Assembly: GCF_049808615.1 (NCBI RefSeq)
Contig: NZ_JBNCAN010000034.1
Location: 1 to 39,792 of the forward strand
DNA length: 39,792 bases
Source: Modicisalibacter sp049808615
GTDB lineage: Bacteria; Pseudomonadota; Gammaproteobacteria; Pseudomonadales; Halomonadaceae
Reading direction: 5' to 3'
Shown: piece by piece, positions 7,310 to 14,119 of the stretch
Layout of the letters: each line of letters starts with the position of its first letter
Position numbering within the stretch: the stretch's first letter is position 1
Program-made: the position numbers and the translations under genes
Notes under the pieces: model-generated
The model's input: the letters and a program-made list of their open reading frames with translations, nothing else
Databases searched by the model: none
Told to the model about the DNA's origin: nothing

Positions 7310-8746
7310 ATGGATACAACAACACAGGCAAGCGCGGCCGGCGGCCGTAGCACCGCCCCTTCACAGCCATATGATCCGGCCTACGATCCTTTGAAGAGCG
7401 CGACCCCGGGCCAGGGGCGAGAATATGCGCCCACCTATTGGATCGGGACCGCGGGCGAGCCACCGGAGGACGATGGCCCCGTCACTCAGGACATGGATGT
7501 CGATGTCGTCATCATCGGCTCGGGTTTCACCGGATTGACTGCCGCTATCTTTCTAGCCCAGGAGCACGGCATCAAGGCGACGGTGCTGGAAGCCAACCGC
7601 TCCAGTTGGGGCTGTAGTACCCGCAACGGGGGGCAGGCGCAGTGTGCGTCGGGTCGCTTGAAGCGCTCTCAATGGATCGAGCGCTGGGGTCTGGACACTG
7701 CACTGAAGATGCACGCCGAATGTATCGACGGCATGAACACCTTCAAGGAGTTGATCAAGGATATCGACTGCGAGCCGCAGCACGGCGGCCATCTGTATCT
7801 GGCGCATCGCGACAAGGTCATGTCGAAGTTGGAAAAGGAGGCCAAGCTGCTGCGTGAGACATTCGATTACGATGCGCAGATACTCGATGCCGATACGGTC
7901 AAGCGTGACTGGGTAAACGATACCGAAGCCGCCGGTGCGATGCACGAGCCGGAAGGCATCGGCATTCATGCGGGTAAACTGGCCTTCGGTTATCACAGGA
8001 AAGCCCGGGCGCTCGGCGTCAAGATCCATCCGGCCAGTCCGGTTCAGGGATGGGAGACACGCAATGGCGTGCACTATCTGAAGACCCCGGGGGGCACCGT
8101 CAAGGCGCGTGCGGTAGGCATCGCCACCGGTGGTTATACGTCCCAGAGTCTGCATCCGGAGCTCAAGAATCGTCTGCTACCGATCCTCTCCAACTCGCTG
8201 GTCACGCGGCCACTGACGGAGCAGGAACTGGAGGCCTGTAATTTCAAGACCAAGCAGGTGATCACCGATACTCGGATATTGCGCCATTACTATCGCCGCT
8301 TGCCGGATAACCGGGTGCAGATTGGTAGTCGTAGCGCCATCTCGGGCAAGGACGCGCCGGCCAAGAAATTCGAGGATATGTTGATCCGTGATCTATACCG
8401 CAAGTTCCCGCCACTCGAAGGCATCCAGATCGATTATTCCTGGTGGGGGTGGGTTGATGTCAGCCACGACATGATGCCGCGCATCTATCAGCCCGACGCC
8501 AGTCAGACGATTTATTACGCCTTGGGTTATGGCGGTAATGGTGTGATGTATTCGGCCCAGGCCGGAAAGCGAATGGCACAATGGATTGCCGGTCAGGGAC
8601 AGGAGCTTGACCTGCCGATCTTCAATTCGCGCCTGCCGTTCCCCAATCTGCGCGAGAAGGTCGAAGCCGAGGTGTTTGCGCCATTTCGTCGTATCGGCCA
8701 GCGCTTCCTGTATCGCTGGTACCATTTGCAGGACGAAGTGCTTTAA
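7310..8746 (+). CDS. tauY: DAO-family FAD oxidoreductase, probable taurine dehydrogenase large subunit TauY
   Basis: 478 aa, with GAGGAG seven bases before the ATG. After a ~62-residue N-terminal extension comes the FAD-binding motif VVIIGSGFTG (Gly70-Gly75). CSTRNGGQAQ follows, then the C-terminal DAO segment YALGYGGNGVMYSAQAGKRMAQW. The overall form is that of gamma-glutamylputrescine oxidase/DadA/TauY enzymes, which oxidise a primary amine to aldehyde plus ammonia. Its place between an NTF2-like gene and a MocR regulator, with TRAP genes beyond, points to TauY: taurine to sulfoacetaldehyde and ammonium, electrons probably to cytochrome c. The main alternative is a PuuB-like polyamine oxidase. 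The 203-bp gap from tauX is occupied by a MITE-like element, so co-transcription is not certain. Confidence 0.7.
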   Translation: MDTTTQASAAGGRSTAPSQPYDPAYDPLKSATPGQGREYAPTYWIGTAGEPPEDDGPVTQDMDVDVVIIGSGFTGLTAAIFLAQEHGIKATVLEANRSSWGCSTRNGGQAQCASGRLKRSQWIERWGLDTALKMHAECIDGMNTFKELIKDIDCEPQHGGHLYLAHRDKVMSKLEKEAKLLRETFDYDAQILDADTVKRDWVNDTEAAGAMHEPEGIGIHAGKLAFGYHRKARALGVKIHPASPVQGWETRNGVHYLKTPGGTVKARAVGIATGGYTSQSLHPELKNRLLPILSNSLVTRPLTEQELEACNFKTKQVITDTRILRHYYRRLPDNRVQIGSRSAISGKDAPAKKFEDMLIRDLYRKFPPLEGIQIDYSWWGWVDVSHDMMPRIYQPDASQTIYYALGYGGNGVMYSAQAGKRMAQWIAGQGQELDLPIFNSRLPFPNLREKVEAEVFAPFRRIGQRFLYRWYHLQDEVL

Positions 8747-8791
8747 GCTGCGAGACGAAGCGCCTCAAGCTCGATCAAGTGATCCATGACC

Positions 8792-8825
8792 AAACCGGCT
8801 TTCCGAAAGGAAGCCGGTTTTTGTT
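8792..8825 (+). terminator. Rho-independent terminator after tauY
   Basis: A 10-bp stem, AAACCGGCTT (8792-8801) with AAGCCGGTTT (8811-8820), has a loop containing a further CC/GG pair and is followed by a T-rich tail. The A-rich left flank could let it also stop the convergent regulator transcript. Confidence 0.85.
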
Positions 8826-8856
8826 GTTATTCACGGTTCAATGCGCTGGCTGAGCC

Positions 8857-10335
8857 TCACATCGTATCGGCAAGAATCGCCTGGGGGATCAGTCGCGCCA
8901 GCTGCTCGATTCCTCGTTCGATGCGCTCTTCCGCAATCGCCCCAAAGCCCAACCGGAAATATTCACCTTGAGGCTCATCGAAGAAGTGCAGATTGCCACG
9001 TTCGATGAGGATGCTCTGCTTGCGTGCCAGCTCTCGCAACAGGTTGCAATCCAGGCCAGCAGGCCCCTTCACCCAGAAGCTGGCACCGCCAAAGGCGGAG
9101 GGGGTCGAGGCGTGGGGCATGTGGGTGGCCAGTGCCTCGCCCATACATTGCCAGCGGCGGTGATAGACGCGATGGATCTGACGCAGCAGGGCATCGTGAT
9201 AACCGCGATCGAGAAACAGCGCCACAGCGCGCTGGTTATTGGTCGGGGGATGGCGCAGCATCAATCGGCGCAGTGCTCTGGCTTCACGGATCAGAGTGGG
9301 TGGACCAACCATATAGCCCACTCGCAACCCCGGTGCGAGAGTCTTGGACAGGCTGCCGACATAGATGACCCGCTGATGCTTGTCCAGGCTCTTGAGAGCC
9401 GGGGTAGGGTTGTCGAGATAGTTGGTTTCGCTCTCGTAGTCGTCCTCGATGATCAGGAAGTTGTCCTGTTCCGCCATGTCGAGCAGCTCGCGCCGCCGCG
9501 TAAGCGGCATGGTGACCGTCGTGGGTGACTGATGGCTGGGAGTGACATAGATGAGATCGCAGGTGCTGATCTGCGCTTCCAGGCGCATGCCTTGTTCATC
9601 CACCGGCAGCAGCAGGATGTCATCGGTGAAGATCGAGGCGATGTTGTGCATGTCGACATAGCCAGGATTTTCCATGCCGAAACGGCGGCCCCGCTTGAGC
9701 AGCAGCATGCTGATGAGCCAGAGTGCCTGCTGGGCGCCCACCGTCACGAGGATTTCTTCGGGGGCTGCCCATACACCGCGTCTCGGCAGCAGGCGTGTGC
9801 GGATCTGCTTGATGAGCAAAGGGTCGTCATCGTTGAGATGATCCACCGCCCAGCTACGAATGGCCGGTACGCTCATGGAGTCGCGGCTACATTCTCGCCA
9901 GTGTTGAGTTGGAAAGAGTTCCGGGTCGATCTGACCGTAGATGAAGGGGTATTCGTAACACGGCCAGTCGTTGGGTTTGTTGATGGTTGCCTGGCGAGAA
10001 GGATGCATGGTCAAGAGCTCCTCCCAGGCCAGATGTTCGGCATCGATGTCGTTGAGGCGTTCAGGTCGCGCAGCATGCCCTTTTAGAATCTCGGGATTGA
10101 CGAAATAACCGCTGCGGCTCTTGGCCATCAAGTAGCCGCTGTCGAGCAACTGCTCATAGACCACCATCACGGTATTGCGCGCAATACCCAGCTCCTGAGC
10201 CAGCTTGCGACTCGAAGGCAGGGCCTTGTTCACCGGAATATGGCCATCGAGGATGGCGCGGGCTATCTGCTCGCGCAGCTGTTGCTGCAGAGTGATCGTT
10301 AACGTGGGATCAAGATGAAAAAGCAGTTGGTTCAT
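8857..10335 (-). CDS. tauR: MocR/PdxR-family (GntR-HTH plus aminotransferase-like) regulator, probable TauR
   Basis: 492 aa, a normal MocR length. The N-terminal ~75 residues form a GntR winged helix: LREQIARAILDGHI, LPSSRKLAQELGIARNTV (about residues 39-56) and SGYLMAKSRSGYFV. The rest is a class I aminotransferase-like domain that keeps the PLP lysine in YVGSLSKTLAPGLR (Lys331) and the IEDDYESE segment. MocR proteins sense amines or amino acids through PLP. TauR, of this subfamily, activates taurine genes. The gene is divergent from the TRAP genes and convergent with tauY. Paired CTGG half-sites of the TauR type occur upstream of tauX and both binding-protein genes. A GabR- or PdxR-like regulator is possible, but the operator sequence favours TauR. 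Confidence 0.75.
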   Translation of the reverse strand: MNQLLFHLDPTLTITLQQQLREQIARAILDGHIPVNKALPSSRKLAQELGIARNTVMVVYEQLLDSGYLMAKSRSGYFVNPEILKGHAARPERLNDIDAEHLAWEELLTMHPSRQATINKPNDWPCYEYPFIYGQIDPELFPTQHWRECSRDSMSVPAIRSWAVDHLNDDDPLLIKQIRTRLLPRRGVWAAPEEILVTVGAQQALWLISMLLLKRGRRFGMENPGYVDMHNIASIFTDDILLLPVDEQGMRLEAQISTCDLIYVTPSHQSPTTVTMPLTRRRELLDMAEQDNFLIIEDDYESETNYLDNPTPALKSLDKHQRVIYVGSLSKTLAPGLRVGYMVGPPTLIREARALRRLMLRHPPTNNQRAVALFLDRGYHDALLRQIHRVYHRRWQCMGEALATHMPHASTPSAFGGASFWVKGPAGLDCNLLRELARKQSILIERGNLHFFDEPQGEYFRLGFGAIAEERIERGIEQLARLIPQAILADTM

Positions 10336-10545
10336 GATCGTCGCCCGAGAGCCGGTCGTGACGGCACCTCATTGTTAGTCAAAATACTGGTCTCCATTGT
10401 GCCATTGCTGACGCTGTCTGTAGGTCGGTTTGGTAAGAAATATGTCGCTTCAGCCGTTTTCTTGCATGTCTGCCCGTACGACTTAAGTCAAAGTTCCGCT
10501 TTTTGCCAGACAATGAACATGTTGAATTGCGGTGAATTATACAAA

Positions 10546-10579
10546 CTGGCCCAAAACGAATCGACGAACTGGCCCTGTT
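10546..10579 (+). promoter_or_regulatory. Candidate TauR operator, TRAP copy 1
   Basis: CTGGCCCAAAA starts at 10546 and CTGGCCCTGTT at 10569, a 23-bp pitch. The site is about 290 bp before the binding-protein start and 210 bp before the divergent regulator, so it could serve both. No convincing -10/-35 pair was identified next to it. Confidence 0.6.
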
Positions 10580-10668
10580 GATGATCCCTGCGTCTGGAGG
10601 ACAGTGGATGGCGTGGTGTCGGCGAGTGGTGACTGCATAGACAGACTTATCCGCTGCCGATGATCCGT

Positions 10669-10826
10669 CGTTTGGTGAAAAGTCGAAAATAAAGATGATT
10701 AAACGGCGATGGATAACGAATAAAGCCGCTATGACTATTCGATCCGTCAATAAGAAAAATGCCTAGTTTAGAGCTGTTTTTTCTCAGGATCGTATTTGCC
10801 AAGAAATAATGGTGCTTTTAAGCACC
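10669..10826 (+). promoter_or_regulatory. Conserved structured 5' leader, copy 1
   Basis: Two hairpins are shared with copy 2. The first pairs CGTTTGGT (10669-10676) with ATTAAACG (10698-10705) using two G-U pairs; copy 2 has Watson-Crick pairs at the same places. The second, GGTGCTT/AAGCACC (10811-10826), lies 31 nt before the ATG; copy 2 changes its C-G pair to T-A. Covariation between copies suggests the RNA structure matters. Confidence 0.45.
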
Positions 10827-10857
10827 GTCTGGACAAAAACAACGTTGGGAGTATGTC

Positions 10858-11871
10858 ATGAAGTCAACAAAACTGATGTTGCCTGCCGCCATTACCATCG
10901 CTGGTCTAGCGCTCAGCGGTAATGCACTGGCGCAGAACTGGAAGCTGGCGACCGGGGACGCTGCGGGGGGAACTCAGTATGAGCTTGCCACTAAGTTCGC
11001 CGAGTTGATCGAAGAAAAGACCGGTGGCGAGACCACGGCCGATATCTTCCCTAATAGTCAGTTGGGAAGCGAGCAGGATACCGTCAACAATGCCAGCATG
11101 GGGATGCTTGATCTATCGATAGTGGCGATCAACAACATCACTCCTTTCTCGCCCACTGTCGGGGTATTAACGCTGCCCTACGTCATCCAGAATGCCGAGG
11201 ATGCCAAGAAGCTGACCCAAGGCGATATCGGCAAGCAACTGACCGAAAATACCATTCGTGATGCGGGTGTGCGTATCCTGGGCTGGGCCTACTCCGGCTG
11301 CCGCCGCCTGACCAACTCTGCCAAGGCCGTCGAAAAGCCCGCTGATCTCGACGGTTTGGTCATCCGCGTACCCAAGAACGAGATCATGATCGCTGCCTAT
11401 CAGGCCTGGGGAATCAATCCCAACCCGCTGGCCTGGTCGGAAACCTTTACCGCCCTGCAGCAGGGGGTCGTCGATGGTCAGGACAACCCTTACATCACCA
11501 TCGATGCCATGAAGTTCTACGAAGTGCAAGATCATGTCACCGACAGTTGTTACATCTTCTCTCTCGAGCCGCTGATCATGGGTGAAGGGCAGTTCCAGAG
11601 CCTGGATCCGGAGATGCAGGAAGCCGTACTCGCCGCCGGCCAAGAAGCCACCGAGCACAGCTACGATTATCTCATCGAAACCGAGGATTCCATCAAGAAG
11701 AAACTGGTCGATGAGCATGGCATGACCATCACCCAGCCTGCCAACGACGAGAAGGAGTGGATCGAACAGGCCACCCAGATCTGGCCGCAGTTCTACGACA
11801 GCATCGGCGGCAAGGAAAAACTCGATGAGGCGCTACAAGCCTTGGGCCGCGAACCAGCCCCTGCGGGATAA
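10858..11871 (+). CDS. tauK: TRAP transporter periplasmic substrate-binding protein (DctP/TauK-like), copy 1
   Basis: 337 aa. A Sec signal peptide ends near residue 26 (GNALAQ). The mature protein is a DctP-family binding protein: FPNSQLGSEQDTVNNASMG, the conserved Arg in GLVIRVPKNEIM, NPLAWSETFTALQQGVVDGQDNP and a helical C terminus. It captures an anionic substrate in the periplasm and delivers it to the small and large membrane subunits downstream. Given TauXY, TauR-type sites and TauZ-like exporters nearby, taurine or a related sulfonate is the likely ligand. GGGAG lies just before the ATG. The second copy (337 aa) follows 548 bp later; this copy keeps the usual Asn in the GQDNP loop. The ligand is inferred from context. 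Confidence 0.85.
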   Translation: MKSTKLMLPAAITIAGLALSGNALAQNWKLATGDAAGGTQYELATKFAELIEEKTGGETTADIFPNSQLGSEQDTVNNASMGMLDLSIVAINNITPFSPTVGVLTLPYVIQNAEDAKKLTQGDIGKQLTENTIRDAGVRILGWAYSGCRRLTNSAKAVEKPADLDGLVIRVPKNEIMIAAYQAWGINPNPLAWSETFTALQQGVVDGQDNPYITIDAMKFYEVQDHVTDSCYIFSLEPLIMGEGQFQSLDPEMQEAVLAAGQEATEHSYDYLIETEDSIKKKLVDEHGMTITQPANDEKEWIEQATQIWPQFYDSIGGKEKLDEALQALGREPAPAG

Positions 11872-11901
11872 TAGTCTGCAAGTAGGTAGCATGCAGCACA
11901 T

Positions 11902-11931
11902 CCTGCACCGACCCTCTCGAGTCGGTGCAGG
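11902..11931 (+). other. Intercistronic stem-loop after TRAP binding protein copy 1
   Basis: CCTGCACCGAC pairs perfectly with GTCGGTGCAGG (11 bp, 8-nt loop). No T-run follows, so it is more likely an mRNA-stabilising or processing hairpin than a full rho-independent terminator. An equivalent follows copy 2. Confidence 0.6.
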
Positions 11932-12108
11932 CCTCAGTTAGTCAAAACACTGGTCACCATTGCGCCATCGCTGATCCTGTCTGCAGGCCGTACCGGTAAG
12001 AAAAATGTCGCCTCGATCGTTTTTCTGTATGCCTATTCATGCTACTTAAGTCAAAAATTCGTCACCCGCCAGACAATGAACCTGTTGAATTACGGTGAAT
12101 TTTACAAG

Positions 12109-12142
12109 CTGGACCAAAACGAACCGATGAACTGGCCCTGTT
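12109..12142 (+). promoter_or_regulatory. Candidate TauR operator, TRAP copy 2
   Basis: CTGGACCAAAA starts at 12109 and CTGGCCCTGTT at 12132, again 23 bp apart. Of the three sites in the window, the first half-site here is closest to the remembered TauR repeat CTGGACYTAA. Confidence 0.6.
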
Positions 12143-12231
12143 GATGATCCCTGCGTCTAGAGGACAGTGAATGACGTGGTGTCAGCGGATGGTGACTGTA
12201 TAGCCAGGCATGTTCGCTGCCGATGGTCTAT

Positions 12232-12388
12232 CGTTTAGTAGAAAGCCGATAATGAAGGTGACTAAACGGCAACGGATGACTAATAAAGCCACTATGACTA
12301 TCGGTCCATTGCTCAAGAGAAATACCAAGGCTGAAGCTGTGTCTTCTAGGACCGTATTTACCCAGAAATGATGGTGTTTTATGACACC
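12232..12388 (+). promoter_or_regulatory. Conserved structured 5' leader, copy 2
   Basis: CGTTTAGT (12232-12239) pairs perfectly with ACTAAACG (12261-12268). A second hairpin, GGTGT/ACACC, spans 12373-12388. The sequence from there to the start codon is nearly identical to copy 1. Confidence 0.45.
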
Positions 12389-12419
12389 GTCTGGACAAAA
12401 ACAACGTTGGGAGTATGTC

Positions 12420-13433
12420 ATGAAATTAACAAAACTGATGTTGCCTGCCGCCATTTCCGTCGCCAGTCTTGCGCTGAGTGGCAATGTCTTGGCACAAACT
12501 TGGAAGATGGCTGTCGGCGACGCCGCCGGGGGGACTCAATATGAGCTCGCCACTAAATTCGCCGAGTTGATCGAAGAAAAGAGCGATGGCGATATCACGG
12601 TCGATATCTTCCCTAACGGCCAGTTGGGCAGCGAACAGGATACGGTCAACAACGCCAGCATGGGGCTGCTGGACCTGTCGATCCTGGCCATCAACAACAT
12701 TACGCCGTTTTCTCCTACCGTGGGTGTGATGACCCTGCCTTATGTGATTCAGGACGCCGAGGATGCCAAGAAGCTCACTCAGGGCAAAATCGGCGATCAG
12801 ATGACGGAAAACACCATTCGTGATGCGGGCGTGCGCATTCTCAGCTGGTCCTACGCCGGCTGTCGTCGCCTGACCAACTCCGAGAGGCCTATCGAAAAGC
12901 CCGAAGATCTCGAGGGTCTTGTCATTCGGGTGCCCAAGAACGAAATCATGATCGCCGCCTATCAGGCCTGGGGCGTCAACCCGAATCCCTTGGCCTGGAC
13001 TGAAACCTTTACCGCTCTCCAGCAAGGCGTGGTCGATGGGCAGGACACTCCCTACATCACCATCGATGCCATGAAATTCTACGAGGTACAGAATCACGTT
13101 ACCGACAGCTGCTACGTGTTCTTGCTCGAACCTCTGATCATGGGTGAAGGGCAGTTCCAGAGCCTAAGCCCCGAGATGCAGGAAGCCGTACTCGCCGCCG
13201 GCCAAGAAGCCACCGAGCACAGCTACGACTATCTCATCGAAACCGAGGACGCCATCAAGAAGAAACTGGTCGATGAGCATGGCATGACCATTACCCAGCC
13301 CGCCAATGATGAAAAAGAGTGGATCGAACAGGCCACCCAGGTCTGGCCACAGTTCTACGACAGCATCGGCGGCAAGGAAAAACTCGACGAGGCGCTACAA
13401 GCCTTGGGTCGTGAGCCAGCTCCTGCCGGATGA
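12420..13433 (+). CDS. tauK: TRAP transporter periplasmic substrate-binding protein (DctP/TauK-like), copy 2
   Basis: 337 aa from the ATG at 12420; an in-frame ATG at 12381 lies within the leader hairpin and is rejected. GGGAG precedes the chosen start, as in copy 1. It has the same signal peptide type, the DctP fold segments and the conserved Arg of VIRVPKNEIM. Differences include SWSYAGCRRL for GWAYSGCRRL and GQDTPY for GQDNPY, in the region that forms the ligand pocket in DctP proteins. It is the copy directly in front of the membrane-subunit genes. It may bind a different but related compound, or simply raise dosage. Confidence 0.85.
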   Translation: MKLTKLMLPAAISVASLALSGNVLAQTWKMAVGDAAGGTQYELATKFAELIEEKSDGDITVDIFPNGQLGSEQDTVNNASMGLLDLSILAINNITPFSPTVGVMTLPYVIQDAEDAKKLTQGKIGDQMTENTIRDAGVRILSWSYAGCRRLTNSERPIEKPEDLEGLVIRVPKNEIMIAAYQAWGVNPNPLAWTETFTALQQGVVDGQDTPYITIDAMKFYEVQNHVTDSCYVFLLEPLIMGEGQFQSLSPEMQEAVLAAGQEATEHSYDYLIETEDAIKKKLVDEHGMTITQPANDEKEWIEQATQVWPQFYDSIGGKEKLDEALQALGREPAPAG

Positions 13434-13462
13434 TTCTTGGTAAGCATTCGCTATAAACCAAA

Positions 13463-13494
13463 GCCTGCACCGACTCTTAAAAGTCGGTGCAGGC
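13463..13494 (+). other. Intercistronic stem-loop between TRAP binding protein and small membrane subunit
   Basis: GCCTGCACCGACT pairs perfectly with AGTCGGTGCAGGC (13 bp). No T-tract follows. A strong hairpin here commonly makes the binding-protein message more abundant than that for the membrane subunits, by protecting the upstream RNA or by partial termination. Confidence 0.65.
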
Positions 13495-13552
13495 GTCAGT
13501 GAGCAAGAAAGATCGGGATTGTCGATCCCGCCAAGCGCAGGGGCCACTCGTC

Positions 13553-14116
13553 ATGAAGCGTATAACACTGCATGTTCTCAACAACCTGGAAAACTACATA
13601 TGCCAGTTTCTCCTGGTCACGTTCGTCGTCATTCTCTTTGCGCAAATCGTGTTGAGAAACCTTTTCAGCTACTCACTGGCCTGGGGTGACGAGCTAGCGA
13701 CCTATGCCTTTGTCTGGTTTGCCTATCTGGGGGCGGTTTACGCGGCGAAGATGGCAGCTCACAACCGGGTCACCTTCCAGTTCAAGTTCTTGCCCAAGTG
13801 GGTCGAGACCTTCTGCCTTCTTCTGACCGATGTCATCTGGATCGCATTCAATGCCGTATTCATCTACCTGAGCTACGACTTCGTCTTCAACAAGATGAAT
13901 CTTTTCTGGAAATCCCAGACGCTCGGTGTGCCGATGAAGTATTTCTACCTGATCCTACCCATTGCCTTTCTGGCGATGACGTTTCGTATCATTCAAAACG
14001 ACTATCTGAAATACGTGAAGAAGGTAAATCTGGTCGATCCTGAAACCGAGGAAGTGGAAAAGATGAAGCGCTCCAACCCTACGGATGACTCCCACAACAG
14101 CAAACAGGAGCGCTGA
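13553..14116 (+). CDS. tauL: TRAP transporter small membrane subunit (DctQ/TauL-like)
   Basis: 187 aa from the ATG at 13553, preceded by AGGGG. A longer reading from 13487 would begin inside the stem-loop and is unlikely. Four hydrophobic helices are visible (about residues 15-35, 50-68, 90-112 and 128-146), with the DctQ-type segment FAQIVLRNLFSYSLAWGDELATYAFVWFAYLGA. The C-terminal ~35 residues are polar and charged. It forms the inner-membrane complex with the next gene product, which starts 4 bp after this stop. Substrate as for the binding proteins. Confidence 0.88.
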   Translation: MKRITLHVLNNLENYICQFLLVTFVVILFAQIVLRNLFSYSLAWGDELATYAFVWFAYLGAVYAAKMAAHNRVTFQFKFLPKWVETFCLLLTDVIWIAFNAVFIYLSYDFVFNKMNLFWKSQTLGVPMKYFYLILPIAFLAMTFRIIQNDYLKYVKKVNLVDPETEEVEKMKRSNPTDDSHNSKQER

Positions 14117-14119
14117 GCC

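Larger units (their letters stand above)
10376..11937 (+). repeat. Tandem duplication unit 1 (leader + TRAP binding-protein gene + 3' stem-loop)
   Basis: From GTTAGTCAAAA onward, this unit realigns with 11938-13499 at a constant offset of about 1,562 bp. It holds the TauR-like sites, a long noncoding leader, a 337-codon gene and a GC-rich stem-loop. Similarity is highest in the 3' part of the gene and in the last ~45 nt before the start codon, and lower in the upstream half. Confidence 0.9.
11938..13499 (+). repeat. Tandem duplication unit 2 (leader + TRAP binding-protein gene + 3' stem-loop)
   Basis: Second copy of the unit at 10376-11937. Start codons (10858/12420), operator half-sites (10546/12109), leader hairpins (10811/12373) and 3' stem-loops (11902/13464) are all displaced by 1,562-1,563 bp, so the duplication copied gene and control region together. 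Confidence 0.9.

Noticed and set aside
10315..10581. Plus-strand 88-codon frame over the regulator start and leader
   Set aside because: It crosses the regulator start and the TauR-like operator, has no ribosome site, and in copy 2 the equivalent frame is not kept.
10379..10750. Antisense frame in the leader of TRAP copy 1, partly matched by an antisense frame in copy 2 (12182-12484)
   Set aside because: The shared stretch follows from the DNA duplication itself. The two frames have different starts and ends and no conserved ribosome site, so they are probably not coding.
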